A stretch of DNA of 64,000 nt, from NCBI GenBank assembly GCA_025359105.1, contig JANYHK010000074.1, forward strand, positions 1 through 64,000. The letters run 5' to 3'. The stretch comes from Myxococcales bacterium. GTDB taxonomy: Bacteria; Myxococcota_A; Polyangia; Polyangiales; Polyangiaceae. The notes under the pieces are model-generated. The model saw only the letters and a list, made by a program, of their open reading frames with translations, had not been told where the DNA came from and ran no database searches. Each line of letters begins with the position of its first letter. The stretch's first letter is position 1. Below, piece after piece: positions 1-11,273 of this stretch. The position numbers and the translations under genes were made by a program.

Positions 1-90
1 GCCTACATTGGCATTCACCGTGCAGTGGGAAGGGCGAGCAGGCGGGCGTCGGACCCCGCGGCTCCAAAACCCTTCCCGGATAAAACTGCC

Positions 91-1257
91 ATGAAGACCT
101 CGCACCTCCTCGTCGGCTCGCTCACGGCCCTGGCGCTCGCGATGATCGGCTGCTCGTCCGCGGGCGGCGCGTCCGAGACCGGCGACGAGCAGGACATCGT
201 CCCCGCGTCGGCCAAGACCCTCTTCGACCAGGCCGGCGTCTGCGAGAACGTCTTCAAGCGCCACGCGGCGATCCGCGACGCCGACATGAAGGACGGGCTC
301 CTGCGCTGGGGCTGCGGCGACGTGCCTGGCGTGACCGGACCCGATCTCGGACAGGAGTACTGCGAGTACCACGCCTCGGCGGCAGGCAAGCTGGTCACGA
401 AGACCAAGGATCTCAAGCCGGGCGGCAAGCTCGAGTGCGTATTCACCTCGGTGTACGCGGACGTGAAGCCCTCGCCGGCGGAGACCCAGAAGTACGCCAA
501 GACGCTCGGTGACGCGATGGCGGATCCGGCGAACCTCGGCGTCGCTGCGGACCCCAGCCTCACCGTCATGAAGGTCGGCTTCAACAGCCGCGGCGCGGCC
601 ACCGCGCTCATCCACGACTGCGAGGCGAACGCGAACAAGGCCCCCGCCGACGAGGCGCGCCAGGCCGCGTGCCACGAGGCATGGGAGCACGAGACCGACG
701 CCAAGAAGAAGGCCTCGCTGCAGTCGGCTTGCCGCGGCAGGAGCCTCACGTCGGAGACGGCCTGGAAGAAGGTCGCCGCCCTGGGCGCGAAGGTCGCGGT
801 GCCGGGCGACGCCAACTACGACGCGCAGCACGACATCGTCGCGTGCCTTCGCACCGCCGCCGCCAAGGGCGTCACCTGGCGCAACTCGGATCCGATGATC
901 TGCACGCGCGTCTCGCGCGGCACGAACGAGTGCAAGGTCGACTATGCGCCGCTCCCCGACGCGGTCGAGGGATTCACCTTCACCGGGTGGACCAACCGCA
1001 GCATCCCCGCGGGTTGCCGCTACGCGAAGGTGGCGGGCAAAGACTACGGGCAGCTCGTCATCTGCGAGGCGTCGTCGGCCGAGATCGACGATCTGGACAC
1101 GAACCCCGCGTGGGCGAACGATCTCGAGCAGTTCTGCCACGACCGCTTCGCCAACGACATCGTGATGCAGGCGCCTATCCGCGCGATTCAGAAGTCGGGC
1201 TCGCAGGAAGGGCCCTTCTGCTCGCTCTACAACAACGGCTGGGCCCCAGGGAAGTGA
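91..1257 (+). CDS. Putative lipoprotein of unknown function
   Basis: A 388-residue protein beginning with a short basic region, a hydrophobic stretch and a lipobox ending at Cys21 (MIGC), so it should be lipidated and held in the envelope. The mature part is rich in Cys pairs and has no domain I recognise. Directly after the Cys comes an acidic segment, ETGDEQDI, that closely resembles the segment in the next gene. An in-frame ATG-less extension runs upstream to position 25, but the ATG at 91 places the signal peptide at the N-terminus. The next gene starts 2 bases after this stop, so the two are almost certainly co-transcribed. Function unknown. Confidence 0.85.
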   Translation: MKTSHLLVGSLTALALAMIGCSSAGGASETGDEQDIVPASAKTLFDQAGVCENVFKRHAAIRDADMKDGLLRWGCGDVPGVTGPDLGQEYCEYHASAAGKLVTKTKDLKPGGKLECVFTSVYADVKPSPAETQKYAKTLGDAMADPANLGVAADPSLTVMKVGFNSRGAATALIHDCEANANKAPADEARQAACHEAWEHETDAKKKASLQSACRGRSLTSETAWKKVAALGAKVAVPGDANYDAQHDIVACLRTAAAKGVTWRNSDPMICTRVSRGTNECKVDYAPLPDAVEGFTFTGWTNRSIPAGCRYAKVAGKDYGQLVICEASSAEIDDLDTNPAWANDLEQFCHDRFANDIVMQAPIRAIQKSGSQEGPFCSLYNNGWAPGK

Positions 1258-1258
1258 G

Positions 1259-2833
1259 ATGTCCCCCAAGAAAGCCCTGAGCGGCCTGCTCTTGGCCAGC
1301 TTGCTGGCGGGCGGACTTCTGGCCTGCAGCGCGTCCCCCGACGGCGCCGCGACCGGCGACGAAGAGGACGTCAAAGAGAAGAAGACCCTCTACGGCGACG
1401 ATCGCGTCGGCGCGATGCTCCGGGATCATCCCGAGCTCATTCCCGGCACCTTCCAGGAGTACGAGAAGCTCTTCAAGGTGGGCCGCGAGTGCGCGCGCAC
1501 CGACAGCAAGGAGATCTTCGTCGTCGAGGAGTCGAGCAGCCGCGCCGACGGAACCCAGACGCACACCGACGGGCTCCTCCCGCGCGCCGTCGTGAGCGGC
1601 TGCAACACCGGCGACCGGTCGAACCCCGACTCGATCAAGGCGTCGTTCGAGCTCTTCGCGGCGCTCATCAGCTCGCCACGCGCCGAGCACGCCGCGGGCG
1701 GCGATCCGATGCTCTTCTCGCCGCTCGAGGTCATGGCGCTCGACAACACGACGGGCACCTACAACTTCTACGTCTTCAAGCCGAACGGCCCGGGCAAGCC
1801 CGGCACGATCATCCGCGTCATGCGCAGCCCGGGCACGGCGACGGTGGTGAAGTTCGAGCAGACGGCGGGCAGCAAGCCCAAGCCCTCGCAGGCCCAGACC
1901 AACCCGTGCTTCTCCTGCCACGTGAACGGCGGGCCCATCATGAACGAGATGAGCCGCCCCTGGACCAACTGGGTCAGCGTGCTCAAGACGCTCCCCAAGG
2001 GGAAGCTCGCGGGCGAGACTCTCTCGCTCGTGAGCGAGGCCGCTCCCATTGGCGACTCACGGCGCTCGAGCTTCGCCAACGATCTCGAGCAGACGATGCG
2101 CGCGTCGATCCGTCTCTGGATCAACGGCAGCACGCCCACCACCGGCTTCGGCGTGATGACGCTGGAGGGCTCGACGCCCGGAGGAATTCCCCTCCTGCTC
2201 AAGTCGACGTTCTGCGAGACCGAGCTCAACTACGCATCGTCGTCGGACACCGTTCCCATGGAGCTCTTCGTCGACGCCGATCTGGCCGCGGGGTCGGGTC
2301 TGCAGCCGGCGGCCGCCATCGCCGGGCAGGTCTTTCCGTTCCAGCTCCCGATGCGCGCCGAGCACGACAAGCGCGTCGAGAAGTTCATGATGAAGCGTGG
2401 CTTCATCACGCCGCGCACCGCCCTCGCCGTCCGCCTCGTCGACGAGACGCGCGACGTCTTCTCGAAGGCGCGCTGCGATCTCCACGCCGAGCTCCTGAAG
2501 GGCACGACGTTCAGCAAGGACAAGCCCGCCGACGTCGACGCCGCCATCCGGGCGCTCCTGACCGCCAAGCTGAAGGCGAAGGCGTTCACGCTGACGGCCG
2601 CGCAGTCGGACTACATGGCGACGCTCATCGACACCACCAAGGACGAGGGCACGCTCGCGACCGTCCGGGCCGCCTACTTCGCCGAGCTGACCACCCGCTA
2701 CGGGGCGGCGACGGCACAGCTCGAGGACGCCAAGGGATTGCTCGTCTTGAAGGCGGCCGTTAGCGCGCGCAAGCAAGGAGCACGCGGCCTCTTCCCGACC
2801 CCGTCCAATCCGCTGCCGGTCCTCGACAACTGA
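1259..2833 (+). CDS. Putative lipoprotein with a single CxxCH motif
   Basis: A 524-residue protein with a lipobox ending at Cys23 (GLLAC), followed by the acidic segment ATGDEEDV, similar to the upstream neighbour. A CFSCH motif lies at residues 217-221, followed by NGGPIMNEM. CxxCH is the covalent haem c attachment motif, so a monohaem exported protein is possible. One motif alone is not proof, and I recognise no cytochrome fold. The C-terminal third is helical and Lys/Ala-rich. The start overlaps nothing but lies 2 bases after the preceding stop, indicating a two-gene operon. The 3' end faces dnaE (convergent, 21-base gap). Confidence 0.85.
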   Translation: MSPKKALSGLLLASLLAGGLLACSASPDGAATGDEEDVKEKKTLYGDDRVGAMLRDHPELIPGTFQEYEKLFKVGRECARTDSKEIFVVEESSSRADGTQTHTDGLLPRAVVSGCNTGDRSNPDSIKASFELFAALISSPRAEHAAGGDPMLFSPLEVMALDNTTGTYNFYVFKPNGPGKPGTIIRVMRSPGTATVVKFEQTAGSKPKPSQAQTNPCFSCHVNGGPIMNEMSRPWTNWVSVLKTLPKGKLAGETLSLVSEAAPIGDSRRSSFANDLEQTMRASIRLWINGSTPTTGFGVMTLEGSTPGGIPLLLKSTFCETELNYASSSDTVPMELFVDADLAAGSGLQPAAAIAGQVFPFQLPMRAEHDKRVEKFMMKRGFITPRTALAVRLVDETRDVFSKARCDLHAELLKGTTFSKDKPADVDAAIRALLTAKLKAKAFTLTAAQSDYMATLIDTTKDEGTLATVRAAYFAELTTRYGAATAQLEDAKGLLVLKAAVSARKQGARGLFPTPSNPLPVLDN

Positions 2834-2854
2834 CCGCGGCTGCCGCGCGACGCG

Positions 2855-5800
2855 CTACCTGAGCTCGGCGACCTGCGCGCCGAAGATCCGCTCGAGGCCG
2901 CCGAGGAGCGGATCGCCGACCTCGACGCGCTGCCCCTTCACCGCGAGCACTGCTTCGGCGCCGTCGGGGAGGGCGAAGATGATGGAGACCGGGCACTCGC
3001 CGTTCGACGCCGCGAAGAGGTTCGCCATCTGGCGCAGGTGGGCCTCGCTCGTCTTGTCGGTGCGGAGGCGGATGGCGATTCCCCGCGTATCGGCCTTCAC
3101 GGCGTCGATGAGCGGCACCGCCTCGTTCAGGAACACCGTCGGCTCGCGCGGGCCTTCGTCGACGTCGGGCTCGGCGTCCTCGTCGCGGCGCGGGAAGCTC
3201 ACCTTGCCGGTGACGAGGACCGGATCGCCGCTCGTGAGCACGTGCGCGTACGACTCGATCTGATTGCCGCGCACCTTCACCGTGACGCGACCGGTGAGGT
3301 CCTCGAGCTCGAAGAAGGCTATCTTGCCGCCGCCGTCCTTGAACATCTTCTCGCGGTAGCCCTCGACCATGCCGCACAGGCGGACGACGGCCCAGTCGCT
3401 CATGCCCGCGACCTCGGAGGTGGGCTTCGCCTCGAAGCGCCCCAGCGCGGAGTCGCCGCGGAGGTAGCGCTCGAGCGGGTGGCCCGAGACGTAAAAGCCG
3501 AGCGACTGCCGCTCGCGCACGAGCATCTCGCGGCGATCCCACGGCGCGCACGCCTGGTAGTCGCCGATGGACAGGCCGGGGCCCTCGCCCGAGGCCTTCG
3601 GCGGCGCCGCGTCGAAGAGGCCGAACAGGTTGGTCTGCCCGGCTTCGCGGTCACGGCTCGCCGCGCGCGAGCGCTCGAGCGCGACGTCGATCGACGCGAA
3701 CGCGCGCGCCCGCGAGATCCCCCGCGCGGTGAGCGTCGCGTCGAAGGCGCCGCACTGCACGAGCGCCTCGAGCACCGCCTTGTTGATCTTCTTGGCGTCG
3801 ACGCGGCTCGCGAAGTCGAACAGATCCGCGAAGGGGCCGCCCGCTGCGCGCGCCTCGAAGAGGGTCTCCAGCGCGGCCCCGCCGAGCCCGCGCACGGCGC
3901 CGAGACCGAAGCGAACCTGCGGGCCGAGCGTGTCTTGCACGCGTTCGCTGCGCTTCAGCTTCCTGTCACCGGCTGGGTGCGTGTAGACGACCTTGAAGTC
4001 GGTGTCGCTCTCGTTCACGTCGGGCGGGAGCACGGTGACCTTCATCGCGCGCGCGTCGGCGATCGTGCGTACGACCTTGTCGATCTTCTCGCGGTCGCTC
4101 GTCATGATCCCGCAGAGCAGCTCCACGGGGTAGTGCGCCTTCAGGTAGGCCGTCTGGTAGGTGATGAGCGCGTACGCCGCGGAGTGCGATTTGTTGAACC
4201 CGTAGCCCGCGAAGAACTCGAGCAGCGCGAAGATGTCCTCGGCGTCCTTCTGCTCCACGCCGTTCGCGAGCGACCCTTCGAGGAAGATGCTCTTCTGCTT
4301 GGCCATCTCCTCGGGCTTCTTCTTGCCCATGGCCCGGCGGAGCAAATCTGCGCCGCCGAGCGAGTAGCCGGCGAGCGCCTGCGCCACCTGCATGACCTGC
4401 TCCTGGTAGACGACGACCCCGTAGGTCGGCACGAGGATGTGGTCCACCTTCGGGTGCATCTTCTTGATCGGCTGGCGGCCGTTCTTGCAGTTGACGAAGT
4501 CGGTCACCATGCCGGAGCCGAGCGGCCCCGGGCGGTAGAGCGCGACGGCGGCGACGATGTCCTCGAAGCAGTCGGCGCGCAGGTCCTTGAAGAGCTGCTG
4601 CATGCCCGACGACTCGAGCTGGAAGACGCCCTTCGTCTCGCCGCTGCCGAGGAGCTGGTAGGTCGCCTTGTCGTCGAGCGGGATCTTGGTGAGATCGAAG
4701 GTGCGGCCCTCCCGCTTCAGGTCGGGGCGGGCGTTGATGAGGCGCTGCGCGATGTCCAGAACCGTCAGCGTCTTCAGCCCGAGGAAGTCGAACTTGACGA
4801 GGCCGGCCTGCTCGACGTCGTCCTTGTAGTACTGCGTGACGTAGGCGTCGCTCTTGTCGTCCTTGAAGACGGGGACGTGATCCCAGAGCGGCCCCTCGCT
4901 GATGACGATGCCGGCGGCGTGCTTGCCGGCGTGGCGCGTCAGGCCCTCGAGCTTCATCGCCTGGGTGACGAGCTCCTTCACCTGCGGCTCGGTCTCGGCG
5001 CGCGCCTTGAGCTTGGGCTCGAGCTCCAGGCTCTCGGCGATCGTGTACGTCTCCGCGGGGTTTTTGCGAGGAATGAGGTTCGCGATCTGCTGGGCCTCGA
5101 GCGGCGTGATGCCGATGCAGCGCGCGACGTCCTTGATGACGCTCTTGGCCTTCAGCTCGGCGAAGGTGGCGATCTGTCCCACGCTCGTCTCGCCGTACTT
5201 CTGCTGCACGTACGCGATCACGCGATCGCGGCGGTCCATGCAGAAGTCGACGTCGAAGTCCGGCATGCTCACGCGCTCCGGGTTCAGGAAGCGCTCGAAG
5301 AGGAGGTTGTACGGGAGCGGATCCAGATCGGTGATGCGCATCGCGTACGCGACGATCGAGCCGGCGCCGGAGCCGCGGCCGGGGCCGACGGGAATGTCGT
5401 TCTCTTTGGCGTACCGGATGAAGTCCCAGACGATGAGGAAGTAGCCCGGGAACTTCATCTTGCAGATGACGTCGAGCTCCATCTCCAGGCGCTTCTCGTA
5501 GGCGGCGGCGTCGACCTTCTTGCCGACGACGGCGAACTCCTCGAAGCGGACCCTCAGCCCTTCCTTCGCGATGTGGCGGAAGTAGCTGCTCTCGTCGTAG
5601 CCGGCCGGCACCGTGAAGCTCGGGAGCATCGGCTCGCCGAGCTTGAGCTTCAGCGCCTTGCACTTCTCGGCGATCTCGAGCGTCGCGGTGATCGCCTTGG
5701 GCCAGGACGAGAACTGCTGCGCCATCTCGTCGGGCGTCTTCAGGTACATCTCACTCGAGCCGTGGTGGCGCTCCTTCGCCTCGGCGTACGAGCGGCCCGA

Positions 5801-6481
5801 CTTGATGCACGAGAGATAGAGGTGAGCCTCGGCGTCGTCCTTGCTGCCGTAGTGGACGTCGTTGGTCGCGACGAGCGGTAAATCGAGGCTCCGGGCGAGA
5901 TCGACGAGGATGCCGTTGAGCACGGGCTGCTCGGGCAACCCGTGATCTTGCAGCTCGACGTAGAGGTTGCCGGGCTCGAACGTCTCCTTCATGCGCGTAA
6001 GCACGGTGCGGCCGGCCTCGGGTCCCTGCTCGAGGATCGCCTGCCCGACCACGCCGCCCATGCAGCCCGTCATCGCGACGAGGCCCTTGCAGCGCTGGGC
6101 GACGTCCTCGAACGAGACGCACGGCAGGCCGGCGTGGCCCGCCGGATCGGGCGCGACGTGGCCGCGCGAGACGAGCCAGACGAGGTTCTTGTACCCCTCG
6201 TTCGTCGCCGCGAGCACGGGCAGGTGCGCCGAGTGCCCACCGCGCGCGCCAGCGCCCGCGCCGAACGCGACCTCGAGCTCGCAGCCGAGCACCGCCTGCA
6301 CGCTCTGTTCCTTCGCGGCCTTGTAGAAGGAGATCGCGCCGAACATGTTGCCGTGGTCGGTGATCGCGACCGTCTTCATGCCGCGGGCGGAGACCTTCTT
6401 GACGAGGTCTTTCACCTTCACGGCGCCGTCGAGCATCGAGTACTGCGTGTGGACGTGAAGGTGCGCGAACTCGGCGGCCAT
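2855..6481 (-). CDS. dnaE: DNA polymerase III subunit alpha
   Basis: Replicative polymerase catalytic subunit, 1208 residues (E. coli DnaE is 1160). The N-terminal PHP domain opens with HLHVHTQYS (residues 7-15) and TDHGNMFG. The palm motif PDFDVDF is at 407-413, with the predicted metal-binding Asp410 and Asp412. The fingers region contains GRGSGAGS and HAAGIV, and YRPGPLGSGM follows. An OB-fold region (VRLCGMVEGYREK) is near the C-terminus. A 52-codon upstream extension in the same frame is low-complexity. The ATG at 6481 is preferred because AAGGAG sits just upstream and HLHVHTQYS then falls at the usual place. It is divergent from the next lipoprotein gene (107-base gap). Confidence 0.98.
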   Translation of the reverse strand: MAAEFAHLHVHTQYSMLDGAVKVKDLVKKVSARGMKTVAITDHGNMFGAISFYKAAKEQSVQAVLGCELEVAFGAGAGARGGHSAHLPVLAATNEGYKNLVWLVSRGHVAPDPAGHAGLPCVSFEDVAQRCKGLVAMTGCMGGVVGQAILEQGPEAGRTVLTRMKETFEPGNLYVELQDHGLPEQPVLNGILVDLARSLDLPLVATNDVHYGSKDDAEAHLYLSCIKSGRSYAEAKERHHGSSEMYLKTPDEMAQQFSSWPKAITATLEIAEKCKALKLKLGEPMLPSFTVPAGYDESSYFRHIAKEGLRVRFEEFAVVGKKVDAAAYEKRLEMELDVICKMKFPGYFLIVWDFIRYAKENDIPVGPGRGSGAGSIVAYAMRITDLDPLPYNLLFERFLNPERVSMPDFDVDFCMDRRDRVIAYVQQKYGETSVGQIATFAELKAKSVIKDVARCIGITPLEAQQIANLIPRKNPAETYTIAESLELEPKLKARAETEPQVKELVTQAMKLEGLTRHAGKHAAGIVISEGPLWDHVPVFKDDKSDAYVTQYYKDDVEQAGLVKFDFLGLKTLTVLDIAQRLINARPDLKREGRTFDLTKIPLDDKATYQLLGSGETKGVFQLESSGMQQLFKDLRADCFEDIVAAVALYRPGPLGSGMVTDFVNCKNGRQPIKKMHPKVDHILVPTYGVVVYQEQVMQVAQALAGYSLGGADLLRRAMGKKKPEEMAKQKSIFLEGSLANGVEQKDAEDIFALLEFFAGYGFNKSHSAAYALITYQTAYLKAHYPVELLCGIMTSDREKIDKVVRTIADARAMKVTVLPPDVNESDTDFKVVYTHPAGDRKLKRSERVQDTLGPQVRFGLGAVRGLGGAALETLFEARAAGGPFADLFDFASRVDAKKINKAVLEALVQCGAFDATLTARGISRARAFASIDVALERSRAASRDREAGQTNLFGLFDAAPPKASGEGPGLSIGDYQACAPWDRREMLVRERQSLGFYVSGHPLERYLRGDSALGRFEAKPTSEVAGMSDWAVVRLCGMVEGYREKMFKDGGGKIAFFELEDLTGRVTVKVRGNQIESYAHVLTSGDPVLVTGKVSFPRRDEDAEPDVDEGPREPTVFLNEAVPLIDAVKADTRGIAIRLRTDKTSEAHLRQMANLFAASNGECPVSIIFALPDGAEAVLAVKGQRVEVGDPLLGGLERIFGAQVAELR

Positions 6482-6588
6482 GCTCGGCTCCTTCGCTAGC
6501 ACGAAGGGGGGCGCGGAGGGAGCGGCGGAGGGAGCCCGGCGAAGGCGGGGTGTGGAGAAGCTGGGGAATGTTGGGGTACAGTTCGGGG

Positions 6589-7122
<534 letters not shown>

Positions 7123-8717
7123 CTGCGAGCGCCAGACCGAGTGGGAATCCTGCGTCGCCGGCTCGGGTGCGCGCGACGCCGCAGCCGGCGTGAGGTGAGC
7201 TGCCGCCGTCGCCGGCCGACGTGGGATCGGCGCCAGGGCCCGCGCCGTTGCCGTTCGGATCACCGGCCGGCAGCACGCCTCCTTCGCCTCCTGCCCCTGC
7301 CCCGCCGTCGCCCAGCTCGCACGCGTCGCCGACGCCGTCGTTGTTCGTGTCGGCCTGATCGGGGTTCGGGACGGTCGGGCAGTTGTCGTCCTCGTCGGCG
7401 ACGCCGTCGCCGTCGTCGTCCATGTCGCACGCGTCGCCGAGCCCGTCGTGATCCCGATCGGACTGATCGGGGTTCTTGATCTCGGGACAGTTGTCCTTCG
7501 AATCGGGAACGCCGTCGCCGTCGAAGTCGGCGTTGGGGTCCTTGGTCATGGCGATGTCGAGCTTCACGTCGCCGCCGGTCGGCACCGTGACCTTGACGAC
7601 CTTGGGCGAGTACCCCGGGCGCTTCGCGGTGACGGCGAAGGTCCCGGGGAGCGTGTCGAGGGAGTACGCGCCGGTGGCGTCGGTGACGTCGGTGCCGCCG
7701 CCGGCGATCATGACGCTCGCGCCCTTCATGAGCACGTTGGCGTCCGCGCCGTCGTGGACGACGCCGCCGACCGAGCCGACCGAGCCGAGGCGCGGCGCGA
7801 AGATGCCGAGGTGGTTGCCCACGGTGCGCTCGCTGCCGTCCGACGGCGTGTTCACGATGCCGGTGCCGCGGAGGTACATCGTCGTCGAACCGCCGCCGTC
7901 GAGGTTGATCGCGTCGTAGGCGCCGAAGCCCTTCATCGTCGCCGCGACCTCTACGCACGTCATGCCGACGCTGGCGCTCGAGCGTCCGTCGACGACCATC
8001 AAGAAGAGCGTCTTGCCGTCCTGCGAAAGGCCGACGCTCGTACGTGGGTTGCGCGACGTGCACGCAGCCTGGTTGCCGGGGTTCGCGGTGATCGCTGCGC
8101 CCGCGTTCACGACCTGCGGGTGGCCGGAGACGACGCCGCGCATCCACGCAGGATCGAACTTCAGGACCTGGGAGGCGTCGTGGAAGTCGACGCGCCCGTG
8201 ATCGTCGAAGGCGAGGTTCGCCGAGAGCGCGGAGTCCTTGGTGTCGGCCCACGCGGCGCCGCCGCCGGCAGCGAGGCCGACGACACCGTAGGTGCTGTAC
8301 GAGAAGAAGTCGGCGTTCGTCGCTGCCGCCGCGCCAACGAGCTTCGCGAAGCTCGAGGTCGTCCTCTGGCGCTGCGCCGACGTCGTCGCGCCGAGGTGCA
8401 CGCCCGGCGTCGTGAGGTCGGCCTTGAGGAGGTGGATGATCCACGGCGTCGCGGTCGTCCGCCGCGTCATCGTGACGCCATCGGCGATCTTCGTGACGGT
8501 GTCCGCGGCGCGGGCCTCTCCGGCGATCGCGCCCAAGGCGATCCCGAGGCCGACAGCGAGCGACGCACGAAGCCAGGAAGGGTTCATTGGGACCTACATC
8601 TGCACACCACATGCCCGCACGAGAAGGCTGAGATCTCGCGGGAGTGCACGGATCGGTCACACCACCGTCCGTCGCGGCTCCCCGCGAGGTGCGCGGGGCG
8701 TCGCGACCGAACCGGGG

Positions 8718-11237
8718 CTAACCCCAGAAATACGAGAGCTTGAGGTAGAAGAGATCCACCGACGGCGCCCGCCCGATCGACCGGAAATCCAGCGACCCAT
8801 TCTCCTGGTCGCCGAGCACGACCTTCGGGTACGTCGTGCGCGCGTAGACGAGCGAGAGGACCGAGCCGAGGCGGTACTCCCAGCGGACCGACGCGTTCAC
8901 GTTCACAGCGCCCTGCTGGAAGTCGGGGTTCGACGAGGCCGCCTCGGTCGACGGCCGCAGATCGCTCGTGCGCACGACGGTGCCGAGGCCCGACACGGGC
9001 GCCGCGGACAGCGCCCCGTAGTGGCCACTCGCGAGGAACGCCTGCGCGTAGGTCTGCAGCGAGAGGCGCGGCGCGAAGGTGTAGGTTGCACGCATCGTGG
9101 CGCTCACGTTCCTCGCATCGAGCGGCGCGTAGAGGTGCACGCCGGAGACCGCGCCGTCGGCGGCGTAGCGGGGCTCGCCCTTGGCCACCGAAGCCTGCGG
9201 AGAGAGCTCCACGTCGAGCTGCGGGAGCACGCGCCACGCGAGCGTGGCGTCGGAGTCCACCTGGTACGCGCTGCCGGCGATCGCGCGGTACGTGCCGCCG
9301 AGGCTCAGCGTCACCTTCGCGCGGGGGTCGGAGATGACCCGCCCGGAGACGGCCAGCGCGGCGTCGCGCTCGAGCGCCGTGCCGTCGCCGACCTCGCGAT
9401 CGTCGTACTTGCGCGAGTTCACCCCGGCAAAAGCGCGCCCCTCCCAGAAGTTCGAGAACTTCCAGCGGCTCCACGCGCCCGCGTTCCGGCCGAGGTTCAG
9501 TCCGGAGAGGTTGTCGGCGACCTGCGCCTCGAAGCCGTGGTGCGTCTCGAGGGAGATCCACCACGGATCGGTCGTCTTGTAGTCCACGCCGCCGCCGGCG
9601 TAGCGGGCGTTCTGCCGCCACATGAAGCCGAGATCGTTGAAGTCGACCTTGCGCGCGATCGTGCCGAACCATGTCCACGTGGTGACGTGCTTGCCCCCCT
9701 CTTTGCCGACGTAGAACTCGGCGGCGGGGGCGACGTCGCCGGCGCCGATGACCGTCCCGTCGACGTTGGTGCGCGTCGGTCCGCGCTCGATCGCGGTGGT
9801 GACGAGCTGGCCGGTGGTGACCCAGTCGCCTTGCCGGAGGCGCGCGTCGAGGGCGACCGAGTACGCGTCGTGGAAGCAGCGCTGACCGAAGCTCATCGTT
9901 GAGGAGCGGTTCGGGCAGACGAAGCGGCCCGGCTTATCCAGACTCGGGACGTACGCCGACGTGTCCTCCGCGCGCGTCACGCCCGTCATGAGGAGACCGA
10001 CGTGACCGTTGTCGCCGACGTCGTGCTTGAGGCGCAGGACGTTGTAGGCGGTGAGCGGCTCGACGACGCGCTTCATGCGCTGCCCGGCGCTCGGCTGCAC
10101 CTTCACCGTGTTCTCGCCGACGAGGGCGGACAGCGTGCCCACCGAGATCTTCTCGGAGAGACGCCCGGTGAGCTTCGTCGCGCCGTAGATCGTGCCGGGC
10201 TCCGGCAGATCGACGAGCTGCTCGGTGTACTGCGCCGACGAGCGGAGCTGCGGGAGATCGGGCGCCCGGCCGATGCGTTTGGTGTAGACGAGCTGGAAGT
10301 TCGTCCGCGGCGCGACGAGATCGGAGCCCTCGAGGAAGAACGGGCGCTTCTCCGGCTTGTAGATCTCGAACGTCGAAAGGTTCAGCACGACCTGGTCAGC
10401 CTCGACCGAGGCGAAGTCGGGGTTCACCGTCGCGTCGAGGGTCAGATCCTGCGACGGGTGCCACTTCAGGTCGAGGCCGCCCGACGGCATGAGATCGACG
10501 CCGTGGCCCGTCGTGTCGGACGTCGCGTCGCGGCTCCGCAGGCGCAGGAGCGCGAACGGCCGCAGCTCGAACGCGGTGCGGGGCTTGAGATCGCGCAGGC
10601 CGTCGAGCCTCCCGTAGCGTGAGACCTCGGCCGCCACGCTTCGCGGAATGTAGGCCCACTCGTCGAGCTCCTGCTTGGCGGAGATGTACCTCCGCGCCTG
10701 CAGGCCCCACGACTGCACGTCGTGCTTCGCGAACCGCAGGATGCGCAGCGGGATGCGGATCTCCGCGGTCCAGCCGCCAGCCTCTACGTGGGTCTTCGCC
10801 TCCCAGTTGTCGTCCCAGTCCGACGAGTAGTCGACGTCGTTCGAGCGCGCGCCGTCCACGAGCACGCCCGACGCGTTGACGAGAAACTCGAGCGCGCTCT
10901 TGCCGTCGCCGCGCGTGTCGAGGTTGATCGACACCCAGTCGGACTCCACCTGCCGGTCGCGGCGGGTGAGGCGCTCCACGATCGGCGCGCGGGTCTGCGT
11001 GCACGTGACGCCCACGTAGACGGCGTCCTCGTCGTAGACGACGCGCACGGTCGTGATCTCCGATGGAGGAGCGCCGTCCGCGGGCAGCTTCTGGGTGAAG
11101 CCCCCCGCGGCCGGCGCACCCTTCCACGCGGCGTCGTCGAGACGCCCGTCGACCGTCGGCGGGTCGGCGACGCGGGTAGCCGTCAGGTGCGGGGCGGCGG
11201 CCGCGGTGACCGCCGCAAGGAACGCGAGGGGGAGCAT
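8718..11237 (-). CDS. DUF5916 family outer-membrane beta-barrel protein with N-terminal CBM9-like domain
   Basis: An 839-residue exported protein. After a short signal peptide, residues about 20-190 resemble the carbohydrate-binding family 9-like domain (VDGRLDDAAWKGA, VRVVYDEDAVYVGV). The rest matches the DUF5916 architecture: long runs of amphipathic beta strands, NPDFASVEADQ and EKRPFFLEGSD. The protein ends in an aromatic residue pair (YFWG), as expected for an outer-membrane barrel. Proteins of this family are common in Myxococcota and Bacteroidota and have no established function; binding or uptake of a sugar polymer is only a suggestion. A perfect 12-base palindrome lies 37 bases upstream of the start. 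Confidence 0.88.
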   Translation of the reverse strand: MLPLAFLAAVTAAAAPHLTATRVADPPTVDGRLDDAAWKGAPAAGGFTQKLPADGAPPSEITTVRVVYDEDAVYVGVTCTQTRAPIVERLTRRDRQVESDWVSINLDTRGDGKSALEFLVNASGVLVDGARSNDVDYSSDWDDNWEAKTHVEAGGWTAEIRIPLRILRFAKHDVQSWGLQARRYISAKQELDEWAYIPRSVAAEVSRYGRLDGLRDLKPRTAFELRPFALLRLRSRDATSDTTGHGVDLMPSGGLDLKWHPSQDLTLDATVNPDFASVEADQVVLNLSTFEIYKPEKRPFFLEGSDLVAPRTNFQLVYTKRIGRAPDLPQLRSSAQYTEQLVDLPEPGTIYGATKLTGRLSEKISVGTLSALVGENTVKVQPSAGQRMKRVVEPLTAYNVLRLKHDVGDNGHVGLLMTGVTRAEDTSAYVPSLDKPGRFVCPNRSSTMSFGQRCFHDAYSVALDARLRQGDWVTTGQLVTTAIERGPTRTNVDGTVIGAGDVAPAAEFYVGKEGGKHVTTWTWFGTIARKVDFNDLGFMWRQNARYAGGGVDYKTTDPWWISLETHHGFEAQVADNLSGLNLGRNAGAWSRWKFSNFWEGRAFAGVNSRKYDDREVGDGTALERDAALAVSGRVISDPRAKVTLSLGGTYRAIAGSAYQVDSDATLAWRVLPQLDVELSPQASVAKGEPRYAADGAVSGVHLYAPLDARNVSATMRATYTFAPRLSLQTYAQAFLASGHYGALSAAPVSGLGTVVRTSDLRPSTEAASSNPDFQQGAVNVNASVRWEYRLGSVLSLVYARTTYPKVVLGDQENGSLDFRSIGRAPSVDLFYLKLSYFWG

Positions 11238-11273
11238 GAGGACGGGGGTTCCGGGGAGTCGATCGAGGGGTCG

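Noticed and set aside
3038-5881. A 947-codon open frame on the plus strand opposite dnaE
   Set aside because: It is antisense to a clearly conserved polymerase, is Arg/Ala/Leu/Glu-rich from high-GC codon structure, and has no domain.
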